Below, in pieces: positions 26,415 to 35,036 of a stretch of DNA of 64,000 nt. The stretch is from Primorskyibacter flagellatus. GTDB taxonomy: Bacteria; Pseudomonadota; Alphaproteobacteria; Rhodobacterales; Rhodobacteraceae. The position numbers were made by a program, and so were the translations under genes. The stretch lies in the NCBI RefSeq assembly GCF_900176485.1, contig NZ_FWYD01000019.1:1-64000 (forward strand), read 5' to 3'. The notes beneath the pieces were generated by a model. It did no database searches and had not been told where the DNA came from. It saw only the letters and a list, made by a program, of their open reading frames with translations. Each line of letters opens with the position of its first letter. Within the stretch, counting starts at the first letter, position 1.

Positions 26415-26858
26415 ATGGACAAAAAGGATAGTATGGGATTTCCTATGGCGCTTGATAGCGACACCCATAAGGGGCCAAGCGTGTCCCTTCTGACCGGTCT
26501 CGACATGACCCACATCTCGCTCTGCCCGGCCATCGCGTTCAACAAGATCGTGGGAGGGCGCTACAAGCTACACATCCTGTGCGTCCTCCATCGTGGGCCG
26601 CAGCGGTTCGGCGAGATCGGACGCTCATTGGTCAAGGGCGGCTTGGGCAAACCAGTGACACCGCGCATTCTGAGCCGAGAATTGAAGGACATGACTGAGC
26701 TGGGCCTGATCGACCGGCGGGAGTATCCGGTTGTGCCGAAGAAGGTCGAATACTCTCTCGCACCGAGGGGCAAGGCTCTGCTTCCAATCCTAGCGGAAAT
26801 CGTCCGATGGGGAGCGACCGGCGTCCATGAAGAGATTCTGGAGATTCCGAAACAGTGA
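26415..26858 (+). CDS. HxlR-family winged-helix transcription regulator
   Basis: A 147-residue protein with the HxlR core: a conserved Cys (SLCPAIAF), GGRYKLHILCVLHRGPQRFGEI, then VTPRILSRELKDMTELGLIDR and the wing VEYSLAPRGKALLPIL. In this family the N-terminal Cys may sense electrophiles or oxidation. It probably controls the divergent SRPBCC-TfoX pair through the dyad at 26387-26401. Confidence 0.88.
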   Translation: MDKKDSMGFPMALDSDTHKGPSVSLLTGLDMTHISLCPAIAFNKIVGGRYKLHILCVLHRGPQRFGEIGRSLVKGGLGKPVTPRILSRELKDMTELGLIDRREYPVVPKKVEYSLAPRGKALLPILAEIVRWGATGVHEEILEIPKQ

Positions 26859-26898
26859 CACTACACGACAGGCGTACTCCTTGCCACTAGCCTCGTTT

Positions 26899-27013
26899 CT
26901 GACCTTCGCCGCGCCGCAAGATGTGCCAAAACTCAACCGTTTCTGTCACCGGCGGAAAGGACCGTTTTTGGCGTGCAGGTTCTGTCACTGGGTTTGTGTC
27001 CGGTGTGCGGGAC
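26899..27013. repeat. Recombination-site-like repeat, copy B (longest)
   Basis: The segment contains both blocks found separately elsewhere. The left block is GCCAAAACTCAACC-TTTCTGTCA-CGGC, shared with 41086-41152 and 43181-43263. The right block is ACCGTTTTTGGCGTGCAGG through GGTTTGTGTCCGGTGTGCGGGAC, shared with 42510-42563 and, less well, 25421-25474. No gene is seen in 26859-27269 apart from this repeat. Confidence 0.75.
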
Positions 27014-27269
27014 TTTGCAGCCGTTGCCCTTCCGGGTGTTTGCTGACGCAGCATCCGCTCGCAGGTGCGGCACACTCATCGCTGCCTGGCAGCCGATGTC
27101 GCCAATCCGGTCATTCAATGCCAGTCTGAGGCGCGATATTTGAACCGCCCTTTCGCTGCAACCACGACGGGCTAACGTGGAGCGGATGGGGTGGATGGCG
27201 TCTGCTCCCAATCGCCGCGCATTGCGGCAAACTGTGGATGTCATCTTCTGAAAGGAAAGGAGCCCCACC

Positions 27270-27425
27270 ATGCAAGTCACGACAGTAGAATTAGATCTGG
27301 GCAAGGACGTTTTTCAGGTTCACGGCATTGCGTCCGACGGCACTGTTGTCTTCAATCGTTCGATCCGGCGCAGACAATTACTCAAGTTCTTCGAAGCGCT
27401 GCCAAGTTGTTTGATCGGCAACCAT
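27270..27425 (+). pseudogene. Truncated IS110/IS1111-type transposase, N-terminus only
   Basis: The first about 50 codons (VTTVELDLGKDVFQVHG, then RRRQLLKFFEALPSCLIG) match the N-terminus of IS110-family transposases, including the first catalytic Asp (LDLGKDVF). After CLIG the frame continues into sequence unlike the family and runs antisense to the ABC permease gene. It is a remnant that marks the left junction of the catabolic island. Confidence 0.7.
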
Positions 27426-27487
27426 TGCCTTCGAGGCACTTCTTTGAATCCGTCAGGCAAATTGAAACATAATGTTTTCAAAAGGTT

Positions 27488-27513
27488 CTGCCCGCCATCG
27501 CGTTGGCGGGCAG
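27488..27513 (-). terminator. Intrinsic terminator of the BMP-type ABC operon
   Basis: CTGCCCGCCA and TGGCGGGCAG form a perfect 10-bp stem with a 6-nt loop, followed on the minus strand by AACCTTTTG. It lies 12 bp after the last permease stop at 27525. Confidence 0.8.
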
Positions 27514-27524
27514 TAGAGCGTTCC

Positions 27525-28445
27525 TTACCCCTTTGGACGAAACGGCTGAGCCAGCGACACCGGGAAGTCCAGTGCCATAGCCTGCCGGTTCCGGGAGATC
27601 AGAACGAGGACGGCGATAGTGGCCAGATATGGCAGCGCGGACAGAAGCTCCGAAGGAACCTTCAATCCGATTGCCTGCCCCTGCAGCTGCAGGATTGTCA
27701 TACCGCCGAACAGCCAAGCCCCCAAGATCACCCGTTTGGGACGCCAGGCGGCGAAAACCACCAGCGCCAGAGCAATCCAGCCGCGGCCTGCGGTCATGTT
27801 TTCCACCCAAAGCGGCGTATACACAAGCGACAGGTAGGCGCCGCCGAGCCCGGCCATGGCACCTCCGAACATCACAGCAAGGTAGCGGATCTTGATGACT
27901 TCGAAGCCGATGGCATGTGCGGAATCCGGGCTTTCGCCGATGGCGCGCAAAGCCAGCCCGGCTTTCGTTCGGTAGAGGAACCAGCTGACGGCGCCGAACA
28001 TCACGAAGGAGAAATAGACTAGCGGGTCGTATTGGAAGAACATCGCCCCGATCACCGGAATATCGGAAAGCCCGGGTAAGTGAATCGGCTGGATGGCATC
28101 CACCGGTGTGCTGCCGAAGCCGCGGCCGATGAAGGCGGAAACCCCGGTGCCGAAAATCGCCAGCGCCAGACCCGCCGCGTATTGGTTGGTCATAAACGTA
28201 AGCGCCAGCACGCCGAACAGGAGCGAGGCGGCGGCGCCGGCCAGGACCGCGGCAGCAAGCGCCACGATCATCGGCAGGCCCGCAAAATGCGCCCACACCC
28301 CGAAAGCGGCGCCGACCAGCATCATGCCTTCGATACCGAGGTTCAGGACACCCGATTTCTCGACCACCAGCTCGCCAAGCGCGGCGAAGATGAGTGGGGT
28401 TGCCGCGATGATCGTCGCGGCGAACATGGAAATGAACAGATCCAT
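27525..28445 (-). CDS. BMP-type (nucleoside/purine) ABC transporter permease 2
   Basis: A 306-residue inner-membrane permease of the branched-chain-amino-acid-like (BPD_transp_2) family as used with BMP binding proteins. It has eight or more hydrophobic spans and the diagnostic ALGELVVEKSGVLNLGIEGMM near the N-terminus and LRAIGESPDSAHAIG in the cytoplasmic loop. It corresponds to NupQ/YufQ-type subunits. The start overlaps permease 1's stop by one base. It is the last gene of the operon, followed by a terminator. Confidence 0.92.
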   Translation of the reverse strand: MDLFISMFAATIIAATPLIFAALGELVVEKSGVLNLGIEGMMLVGAAFGVWAHFAGLPMIVALAAAVLAGAAASLLFGVLALTFMTNQYAAGLALAIFGTGVSAFIGRGFGSTPVDAIQPIHLPGLSDIPVIGAMFFQYDPLVYFSFVMFGAVSWFLYRTKAGLALRAIGESPDSAHAIGFEVIKIRYLAVMFGGAMAGLGGAYLSLVYTPLWVENMTAGRGWIALALVVFAAWRPKRVILGAWLFGGMTILQLQGQAIGLKVPSELLSALPYLATIAVLVLISRNRQAMALDFPVSLAQPFRPKG

Positions 28446-29515
28446 CAGTGGGCCCTCACAGCGGTTTTGCGGATGCGGAAATTGATCAGGAAGTTGCTGG
28501 CCAGCAGGAAGAACAGCAGCATCCCCTGGAAGATCAGCGCGATCGAGGACGGCAGGCCCAGCGACATCTGCACCGTTTCACCACCCAGGTAGAGCAGCGA
28601 CAGCAACAGCCCGCCCAGCACGATGCCAAAGGCGTTCAGGCGACCGATGAAGGCCACGATGATGGCGGCAAAGCCGTAGCCGGGCGAAATTTGCGGCGAA
28701 AGCTGCCCCAGCGGGCCTGCGGCTTCCATCATTCCTGCTAGTCCGGCTGCGGCACCCGAGGCCAGCAGGCCGATCCAGATCGAGGCCGAGGCGTTGAAGC
28801 CGGCAAACTTGGCCGCCGCGGGGGCCACGCCCCCCACCGACATCTTGTAGCCCATGAAGCTGCGCTCGGTGAACAGCCAGGTGACGGCGACAACGATTCC
28901 GGTGAAGAAGATTGAGGTGTTCAGCCGGTAGGAATAGTCGAAGACCTCAAACATGCCGTTGTAGGGCAACAGTGCGGTCTGCGGGAAATTGAAGCCTTCC
29001 GGATCGCGCCAGGGGCCGTGAACCAGATAGGACAGGACCAGCGCGGCGACATAGGTGAGCATCAGCGTCACCAGGATCTCGTTGGTGTTCATGCGATCCT
29101 TGAGGAAGGCCGGTATGGCGGCCCATGCGATACCGGCCAGCATGCCTGCAATGACCATCGAAGGCAGCAGCAGCGGGCTTTCCTGCCAGGGCGCGAACAG
29201 GCCGACGCCGGTGGCGGCGACCGCCCCCATGATCAGCTGCCCCTCCGCGCCGATGTTCCAGACATTCGCGCGGAAACCGATGGCAAGCCCGCAGGCGATC
29301 AGGATCAGCGGAGAAGCTTTCAGCAGCCACTCGGATATCCCGTTCATCGTGGTAAGCGGCTCGATGAAGAAGGTGTAGAGCGTCACGAATGGATTGTAGC
29401 CCAGTGACAGGAAGAACAGGGAGCTGATGACAACGGTCAGCCCGGTTGCGATCAACGGGGCGGCAATAGCCATCTCGCGCGAGGGTTCGGCGCGGGCTTC
29501 GATCTTAAACAGCAT
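28445..29515 (-). CDS. BMP-type (nucleoside/purine) ABC transporter permease 1
   Basis: A 356-residue permease of the same family (NupP/YufP-type), with LIACGLAIGFRANVWNIGAEGQ, AAIPAFLKDRMNTNEIL and KFAGFNASASIWIGLL. The ATG at 29515 is preferred (GGAAAG 9 nt upstream) over the one at 29539; both lie inside the end of the ATPase gene, so translation is coupled. It forms the heterodimeric channel with permease 2. Confidence 0.92.
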   Translation of the reverse strand: MLFKIEARAEPSREMAIAAPLIATGLTVVISSLFFLSLGYNPFVTLYTFFIEPLTTMNGISEWLLKASPLILIACGLAIGFRANVWNIGAEGQLIMGAVAATGVGLFAPWQESPLLLPSMVIAGMLAGIAWAAIPAFLKDRMNTNEILVTLMLTYVAALVLSYLVHGPWRDPEGFNFPQTALLPYNGMFEVFDYSYRLNTSIFFTGIVVAVTWLFTERSFMGYKMSVGGVAPAAAKFAGFNASASIWIGLLASGAAAGLAGMMEAAGPLGQLSPQISPGYGFAAIIVAFIGRLNAFGIVLGGLLLSLLYLGGETVQMSLGLPSSIALIFQGMLLFFLLASNFLINFRIRKTAVRAH

Positions 29516-31052
29516 ATCTGACACTTTCCGTTTGCACATCGGGCGCAGCGGGTTTGCTGCCGGTGCCTGTCATGAGAAGGCCGACTTCTTCAACGTTGGT
29601 ATCGGCGCGGTTAAGCGACGGCGTCAGCTCGCCATTGCATATGACGTAGAGCCGGTCGCAGATCTCGAACAGCTCCTCCAGCTCTTCGGAGATCACAATA
29701 ACTGCCTGGCCGGAGCGGCTGAGGTCGATCAGTGTCTGCCGCACATAGGCGGCGGCGCCAACATCCACGCCCCATGTAGGCTGCGAGACAAGCAGCACCT
29801 TGGGGGAAAGCTCGATTTCCCGGCCCATGATGAACTTCTGCAGGTTGCCGCCGGACAGGCCGTGCGCCTTGGCGCTGGGGCCGCTGGCCTTGACGTTGTA
29901 TTTTTCGATCACGTCGGCGGCGAAGTCCCGTGCCTTCCGTCGGTTGGCCATCCCGTGTTTGACCATGCCCAGCCGGTGGGCGGTCAGCAGCGCATTTTCC
30001 GACAGCTCATAGGGCGGCACAGCGCCGCGGCCAAGCCGTTCTTCCGGCACGAAACCCAGGCCCAGATCGCGGCGGCGACCGGCATTGAGGTGGCCGATCG
30101 GACGCCCTTCAAGGACGATGTCTTCGGCAGCGCTGGTGATCTTCTCGCCGCTGATGGCGGCGGCCAGTTCGCCCTGGCCATTGCCCGAGACGCCGGCGAT
30201 TCCGACGATCTCGCCGCCAAAGACCTCAAGACTCACCGCTTTCAGCGATGTGCCGGTAACCGTTTCCGGTGCCAAGTTCAGGTTGTTCACCGACAAGAGC
30301 GGCATGTGGCTGAGTTCCGATGGCTCCACCATCATTTCCGGCAGGTCCTTGCCCACCATCATGCGGGCCAGCTCGGCAGAGGTCGCCTGACGCGGGTCGG
30401 TCTCGCCGGTGACTTTGCCTCCGCGCAGCACGGTGGCGCTGTGGCAAAGCTCGCGCACCTCGTCCAGCTTGTGGCTGATGTAGAGAATGCTGCAGCCTTC
30501 GTCAGAGAGCTGGCGCAGCGTCTCAAACAGCTTCCGCACCGCCTGCGGGGTGAGAACCGAAGTCGGCTCATCCAGGATCAGCAGCTTGGGCTGGCGCAGC
30601 AGGCAGCGGACAATCTCCACCCTCTGCCGTTCCCCGACCGACAGCGAAAGCACCAGGCGGTCAGGATCAATTGGCAGCCCGTAGCGTTCCGAGACTTCGC
30701 GGATCCGGAGAGCAAGTCCCTTTAGGTCCATCTTGCCGGGCATCGACAGGGCGATGTTTTCAACCACCGTGATTGATTCAAACAGGGCGAAATGCTGGTA
30801 GACCATTTCGATTCCCAGTTCCCGCGAAACCGCGGGGCCATGCTCGGGCACAGCCTTGCCGTCACAGTAGATTTGCCCTGCATCCGCCGGGGTAGCCCCG
30901 TAGATGATTTTCATGAGCGTGCTTTTCCCGGCACCGTTTTCGCCCAGCACGGCGTGAATTTCGCCGGGGAGAACGGACAGCGAGATGTCATCATTGGCAA
31001 GCACACCAGGGTATGACTTGCTGATGCCACGGAGTTCCAATCGTGGTGTCAT
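29505..31052 (-). CDS. BMP-type (nucleoside/purine) ABC transporter duplicated ATPase
   Basis: A 515-residue protein with two ABC ATPase halves in tandem, as in sugar and nucleoside importers. The first half has Walker A GENGAGKST, signature LSVGERQR and Walker B LLILDEPTS. The second has degenerate GVSGNGQGE, signature LSGGNLQK and VLLVSQPTWG, where Walker B lost its usual Asp-Glu pair. Degeneration of the second site is normal in this family. It follows the binding-protein gene after an 85-bp gap with a hairpin. Confidence 0.93.
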   Translation of the reverse strand: MTPRLELRGISKSYPGVLANDDISLSVLPGEIHAVLGENGAGKSTLMKIIYGATPADAGQIYCDGKAVPEHGPAVSRELGIEMVYQHFALFESITVVENIALSMPGKMDLKGLALRIREVSERYGLPIDPDRLVLSLSVGERQRVEIVRCLLRQPKLLILDEPTSVLTPQAVRKLFETLRQLSDEGCSILYISHKLDEVRELCHSATVLRGGKVTGETDPRQATSAELARMMVGKDLPEMMVEPSELSHMPLLSVNNLNLAPETVTGTSLKAVSLEVFGGEIVGIAGVSGNGQGELAAAISGEKITSAAEDIVLEGRPIGHLNAGRRRDLGLGFVPEERLGRGAVPPYELSENALLTAHRLGMVKHGMANRRKARDFAADVIEKYNVKASGPSAKAHGLSGGNLQKFIMGREIELSPKVLLVSQPTWGVDVGAAAYVRQTLIDLSRSGQAVIVISEELEELFEICDRLYVICNGELTPSLNRADTNVEEVGLLMTGTGSKPAAPDVQTESVRYAV

Positions 31053-31079
31053 TGCGCGTTTTACCTTTGTTCCGGTGGG

Positions 31080-31108
31080 TTGCCCGCCAGGCAGAGTGCG
31101 GCAGGCAA
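31080..31108 (-). other. Intercistronic hairpin between binding protein and ATPase genes
   Basis: TTGCCCGCC (31080-31088) pairs with GGCAGGCAA (31100-31108), 8 of 9 positions plus one G-U pair in the minus-strand RNA. No U-tract follows. Such hairpins often protect the binding-protein mRNA so that it is made in excess over the ATPase and permeases; this role is inferred. Confidence 0.45.
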
Positions 31109-31137
31109 TCCTTCCTTTTGGGGGTATCGGGAAGCGG

Positions 31138-32232
31138 TCAGCCCAGCCTGCCGATCATCCCCTCGACAAACCAGTTGATGCCACGGATGCCGGCCACCGG
31201 CAGGACTTGCCCCGCCTCTACCCGCATTGCTCCGCCTTGATCCCTCAGTTCGCCTGCAAAGGGGTGCAGCCCCCCGGAAGCGATTTCGGCGCGCGCGTTC
31301 TCTGCAGCTTCAATGGCTTCTGCCGGGAGGTCGGCGTTGTAGGGTGACATTTGCACCACGTCGTCTGCCAGGCCCAGCCAGCGCTCGGTTGAGTTCCAAG
31401 TGCCGTTGGCTACATCCTTGGCCGCCTGCACATAGACTGGCGCCCAATTCAGTGTGAAGGCTGTCAGGTGCTTGCCGTGGCCGAATGCGGCCATGTCGCT
31501 CGCATAGCCGACGGACCAGGCGCCGCTTTCCCCGGCCACCTGAACACCGGTGGCGGTATCCGTCATCGAACAAATCACATCGCACCCCTGCGCAATCAGC
31601 GTCTTGGCAGCTTCCTTTTCCTTGCCGGGGTCGAACCAGGAGTTCAGGAAGATGACGTTGCAGGTGATGTCCGGGTTGACGCTTTGAGCGCCGCGCAGCA
31701 GCGCGTTGGCCGGGCCGACGATATCCGGGATCGGGAAACCGCCGATAAAGCCGATCTTCGCTGATTTGCTGACGTGACCAGCGGCGACGCCTGCAACGTA
31801 AGTGCCCTCAAAATACTTGGCTTCAAACGTGCCCAGGTTCTTGAGGTGCTTGATGCCCGAGCAGTGTTCAAAGACTGTCTCGGGGAAGCGGGGAGCCACC
31901 TTTTGCATCGGCGTGCCATGCGAAAAGCTGGTGCCGAAAATCAGATCGTTGCCCGAACCCGCAAGTTCACGGAACACCCGTTCCGCATCCTGCGGCCGGA
32001 AAATATTGTCGATGACGGTGATCTCAACATTTTCACCGAACTCGGCCTTGATCGCCTCTACCCCTAGGCTGTGCTGCTTGGTCCACCCGATGTCAGATAC
32101 AGGTGAGACGTAGACGGCCCCAACTTTCAGCGTTTCGCTCGCCCGGCTGATTGCCGGCAGCCCGGCCAGGCCGGCGGCGAGGCCAGCTGACGCTCCATAC
32201 TTCAGAATGTCTCTTCTTGTTGCGCGTTTCAT
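31138..32232 (-). CDS. BMP-family periplasmic substrate-binding protein, Tat-exported
   Basis: A 364-residue solute-binding protein of the BMP/Med family, which in characterised members binds nucleosides, purines or riboflavin-like compounds. The N-terminus has a twin-arginine signal (TRRDILK) with a hydrophobic region ending near ISRASE, unlike the lipoprotein signals of Gram-positive members. The core includes VGAVYVSPVSDIGWTKQHSLG, NDLIFGTSFSH and GFPIPDIVGPANALLRGA. It is the first transport gene after the GntR gene. Confidence 0.93.
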   Translation of the reverse strand: MKRATRRDILKYGASAGLAAGLAGLPAISRASETLKVGAVYVSPVSDIGWTKQHSLGVEAIKAEFGENVEITVIDNIFRPQDAERVFRELAGSGNDLIFGTSFSHGTPMQKVAPRFPETVFEHCSGIKHLKNLGTFEAKYFEGTYVAGVAAGHVSKSAKIGFIGGFPIPDIVGPANALLRGAQSVNPDITCNVIFLNSWFDPGKEKEAAKTLIAQGCDVICSMTDTATGVQVAGESGAWSVGYASDMAAFGHGKHLTAFTLNWAPVYVQAAKDVANGTWNSTERWLGLADDVVQMSPYNADLPAEAIEAAENARAEIASGGLHPFAGELRDQGGAMRVEAGQVLPVAGIRGINWFVEGMIGRLG

Positions 32233-32334
32233 CGTTTTCTCCCTGTTGAGGTTGATGACTTAAATTTCGCAAGCGGCCTTTCTGTTGTGAGACGTTCCAG
32301 TTTTGGTTTTTCGTTTGTTGGAGCCGTCTCAGGC

Positions 32335-33021
32335 CTATGCTTCTTGGGACACGTAGCGGGAGAGTGCCTCCCGTGTGTCGATTTCCGGCTGGGGCTCATC
32401 ATCCATGAGATACCCCTTGACCACGTTATGATGGTGGACTGCGATCAGCTCCTGGGCTTCGGCGATCTTGCCTTGCTCCAGCAGGTCAATCAGCACCCCG
32501 TGGTCGTGCAGCAAGCCGCAATAGTCGAAGCGGGAACTGACCAGTGAGCGCAGCAGGGCAGTCCGGCGGATAAGCTGAGCATGCATCTGCTGTATGACTG
32601 TGTTGCGCGACAAACGGACCAGAACTTCATGAAACCCTGATCCCAGCTGATCGGACAACTGGTCGTTTTTTTCCTCGACCGCTTTATGCTGCAGTTCCAC
32701 GTGGTGGCGCAGTTCAGCCCAGCCCTGCGCACCCAGCCTGCCGGAAAGCTGAGCTGCGACGCCCTGCTCAAGTATGGTGAGCGCATCGTATATCTCTACA
32801 GCCTCTCTGTAGGTTGGCTTGGACACGAACGCTCCGCGATTGCGCTCCATTGTGACCAGCCCGTCTTCGCTGAGGCGGATCAGCGCTTGCCGCACGACGG
32901 CGCGGCTGACGCTGAAAATGTCCGCCAATGTCTGCTCGCTCAGCTTGCAGCCGGGCAGCAGTTGTTTGTGAATGATTGCCCGAGTGACAATCTTGGATAT
33001 CTCATCTGAACGGTTCCCCAT
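32335..33021 (-). CDS. GntR/FCD-family transcription regulator
   Basis: A 228-residue FadR-subfamily regulator: N-terminal winged helix (ISKIVTRAIIHKQLLPGCKL, TLADIFSVSRAVVRQALIRL, GLVTMERNRGAFV) and a C-terminal helical FCD effector domain with a plausible metal site (FHEVLVRLS, LLHDHGVLIDLL, HHHNVVKGYL). The ATG at 33021 (MGNRSDE) is used; upstream in-frame codons lack family sequence. It lies between the leftward transporter operon and the rightward oxygenase operon and probably represses both until the substrate or an intermediate is bound. Confidence 0.92.
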   Translation of the reverse strand: MGNRSDEISKIVTRAIIHKQLLPGCKLSEQTLADIFSVSRAVVRQALIRLSEDGLVTMERNRGAFVSKPTYREAVEIYDALTILEQGVAAQLSGRLGAQGWAELRHHVELQHKAVEEKNDQLSDQLGSGFHEVLVRLSRNTVIQQMHAQLIRRTALLRSLVSSRFDYCGLLHDHGVLIDLLEQGKIAEAQELIAVHHHNVVKGYLMDDEPQPEIDTREALSRYVSQEA

Positions 33022-33069
33022 GGCGATGGCACGACCTTCCTGATCATATCTCTGTTGGCAAAAGCCTGT

Positions 33070-33160
33070 GTGTCGACACGTCCAGCGCCGCCTGCGCTGG
33101 ACATACATTGATTTATAATCTTTTCATGATTGAAAGACTATCAGGATATTATTGAAAGTC
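33070..33160. promoter_or_regulatory. Divergent promoter region with candidate GntR operators
   Basis: Two direct copies of ATTGAAAG(A/T)C lie at 33129-33138 and 33151-33160, exactly 22 bp apart (two helical turns). A perfect palindrome GTGTCGACAC lies at 33070-33079 near the regulator start. They sit in the 228-bp AT-rich gap between the GntR gene and the first oxygenase gene. The pair of in-phase sites is a good candidate for cooperative regulator binding. Confidence 0.6.
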
Positions 33161-33249
33161 TGTTCTGTTAAAATTGATATGCAATCTGCACCTTTTTGAC
33201 TACCGTTACTGGCAAGCCACCGCAAGACGAATAATCAGGGAGCTGCGTA

Positions 33250-34107
33250 ATGACATGCAACGACAGGATATTGATCGACGACTGGCACGTCGTTGCCGAT
33301 CTCGATCAGCTTCTGCAGGCCGGTTCCTGCAAGACATACCTATTGGGTGTTGAAGTTGCCGTTACCGCAGGTCGGGACGGTCAAGTGGCCGTAACGCTTG
33401 CTGACGGGAAGCAGCAACTGCCTTGTCAGATCAAATACGGGTTTGTGTGGACCAGCCTTGGATCTCCGGAACGAGAGACCATTCACATACCCGAAGCATT
33501 CGAAGACGACCGTTACATCATCAGCGGCGGCTCATTCCCAGTTAAAGTGTCGGGTTTGCGGGTGGTCGAGAATTTCCTGGACATGGGGCACTTTCCCTTT
33601 GTCCACAACGGCTGGTTGGGTGAAGAGCCGCATACCGAGGTTGCTCCCTATGAAGTGGAGCTGACTGAAGATAACGAGATCATCGCGACAGAGTGCTACT
33701 TTCATCAGCCGGTGGCATCCCCCACTGCCGAAGGCGGGATCGAGGTCGAGTACAAGTACAGGGTCTACCGCCCCTACATCGTGGCGCTCTACAAGACCAA
33801 CCCGCTTTACCCGGACCGCAAGGACTACATCGTCCTGTTCATCCAGCCAGTCGGGCCGGAGGAATGCGTGGTTCACAACATGCTCTGCTACATAAAGGAA
33901 GGCATGAAGGAACCCGATATCCGCTGGTTCATGCAGCTGATCTTTGCCCAGGACAAACCAATCCTGGAAAACCAGATTCCGCGGCGGCTGCCGCTGGACC
34001 CGCGCGCCGAAACACCGATCCGGGCAGACAAGGTTGCGATCCTGTACCGCCGTTGGCTGCGAGATCACTCTGTGAGTTATGGCGCCATCCCGGCAACCGA
34101 AGCATGA
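33250..34107 (+). CDS. Rieske-less oxygenase catalytic subunit 1 (NdmC-like N-demethylase)
   Basis: A 285-residue homologue of ring-hydroxylating oxygenase alpha subunits that keeps the mononuclear iron domain but has lost the Rieske cluster. The iron motif is complete: E107-x3-D111-x2-H114-x4-H119 (VENFLDMGHFPFVH), with a likely third ligand D235 (QDKPILENQ). The N-terminal part still reads like a Rieske domain shell (WHVVADLDQLL, YLLGVEVAV, IKYGFVWTSLGSP), but the CxH and CxxH segments are deleted. This is the architecture of NdmC, the caffeine N7-demethylase subunit, which takes electrons from the Rieske domain of NdmD. A good ribosome site (AGGGAG) precedes it. First gene of the operon. 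Confidence 0.85.
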   Translation: MTCNDRILIDDWHVVADLDQLLQAGSCKTYLLGVEVAVTAGRDGQVAVTLADGKQQLPCQIKYGFVWTSLGSPERETIHIPEAFEDDRYIISGGSFPVKVSGLRVVENFLDMGHFPFVHNGWLGEEPHTEVAPYEVELTEDNEIIATECYFHQPVASPTAEGGIEVEYKYRVYRPYIVALYKTNPLYPDRKDYIVLFIQPVGPEECVVHNMLCYIKEGMKEPDIRWFMQLIFAQDKPILENQIPRRLPLDPRAETPIRADKVAILYRRWLRDHSVSYGAIPATEA

Positions 34108-34121
34108 CAGGAGGAAAATCC

Positions 34122-35009
34122 GTGTCCAAACCGAAATGCGAAGACCAAGTGGCTTTGAACCTTTGGTACACGATTGCACCGATCGCGGAATTAGAAGAGC
34201 CGGGAGCACAGCAAACAATCCTGCTGGAGCAGCAGATCGCCTATGCGCGAAACGCTGCGGGAGAAGTGGTCGTCTGGGCACATGAAGGTGTGCCGGGCGG
34301 TGTTCCGGAGCAGAACACTTTGCCGGTACAGGAGCGCTACGGCTATGTCTGGACAACGCTGGGCTCGCCAAATAGCGATATATTCCCAATTCCAGAGTAT
34401 GCTGAAGCAGACCGCCGCAACATTCATGCTGCAACATTTGGCGTGAATGTTTCGGCTCCGCGGCTGGTCGAGAATTTCCTGGATATGGGACACTTTCCCT
34501 TTGTCCACACCGACATCCTCGGCGCAGAGCCGCATACCGAGGTGAAAGAGTATTTCGTCGAAGTATCGGAAGAGCGTGACGAAATCATCGCGTCGAACTG
34601 CAAGTTCTGGCAGCCGATGGCGGCTGCGGCCTCCAGCGGCGGTGCCGACGTGGACTACATCTACCGGGTGCCGCACCCGTTCTGCTCGGTGCTCTACAAA
34701 TCCAGCCCCTTGGATGAGAGCCGAAAAGACGTGATTGCGATCTTCATCCAGCCGTTCAACCAGGAACAGGTTAGGGTGCATATGCTTCTCTCTTTGCTGG
34801 ACGACGCCAACAACGACACGGATATCCGGCTGTTTCAGCAGACCATCTTTGGCCAGGATAAGCCAATCCTGGAAAACCAGTACCCCAAGCGCCTGCCGCT
34901 GGACCCAAGGGCAGAAACGCCCATTCGCGCGGATAAATCCGCAATCGCCTACCGCAGGTGGCTGTCCGGGAAAGGGATCACCTATGGCGTGATCCCCCCG
35001 GCTGCGTGA
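34122..35009 (+). CDS. Rieske-less oxygenase catalytic subunit 2 (NdmC-like N-demethylase)
   Basis: A 295-residue tandem paralogue of the preceding protein, with the same iron motif at E117, D121, H124, H129 and D246 (QDKPILENQ), and the same collapsed N-terminal Rieske shell (ERYGYVWTTLGSPN). The tail LPLDPRAETPIRADKSAI is nearly identical in both. A GTG start at 34122 follows CAGGAGG by 7 nt; an ATG at 34104 overlapping the previous stop lies before this ribosome site and is less likely. The two may form a heteromer or act on different N-methyl positions. Confidence 0.85.
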   Translation: MSKPKCEDQVALNLWYTIAPIAELEEPGAQQTILLEQQIAYARNAAGEVVVWAHEGVPGGVPEQNTLPVQERYGYVWTTLGSPNSDIFPIPEYAEADRRNIHAATFGVNVSAPRLVENFLDMGHFPFVHTDILGAEPHTEVKEYFVEVSEERDEIIASNCKFWQPMAAAASSGGADVDYIYRVPHPFCSVLYKSSPLDESRKDVIAIFIQPFNQEQVRVHMLLSLLDDANNDTDIRLFQQTIFGQDKPILENQYPKRLPLDPRAETPIRADKSAIAYRRWLSGKGITYGVIPPAA

Positions 35010-35036
35010 CCAAGAAAACCAACAGGGAAATCTAAA

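Noticed and set aside
29427-30725. A 432-codon plus-strand frame opposite the ABC ATPase
   Set aside because: Antisense to a duplicated ATPase with all motifs; no own ribosome site or recognisable sequence.
33250-35009. Frameshifted or truncated ordinary Rieske oxygenase
   Set aside because: Both genes are open, have ribosome sites, share the same internal deletion, and are followed by a reductase that carries the missing cluster, so the loss looks functional.
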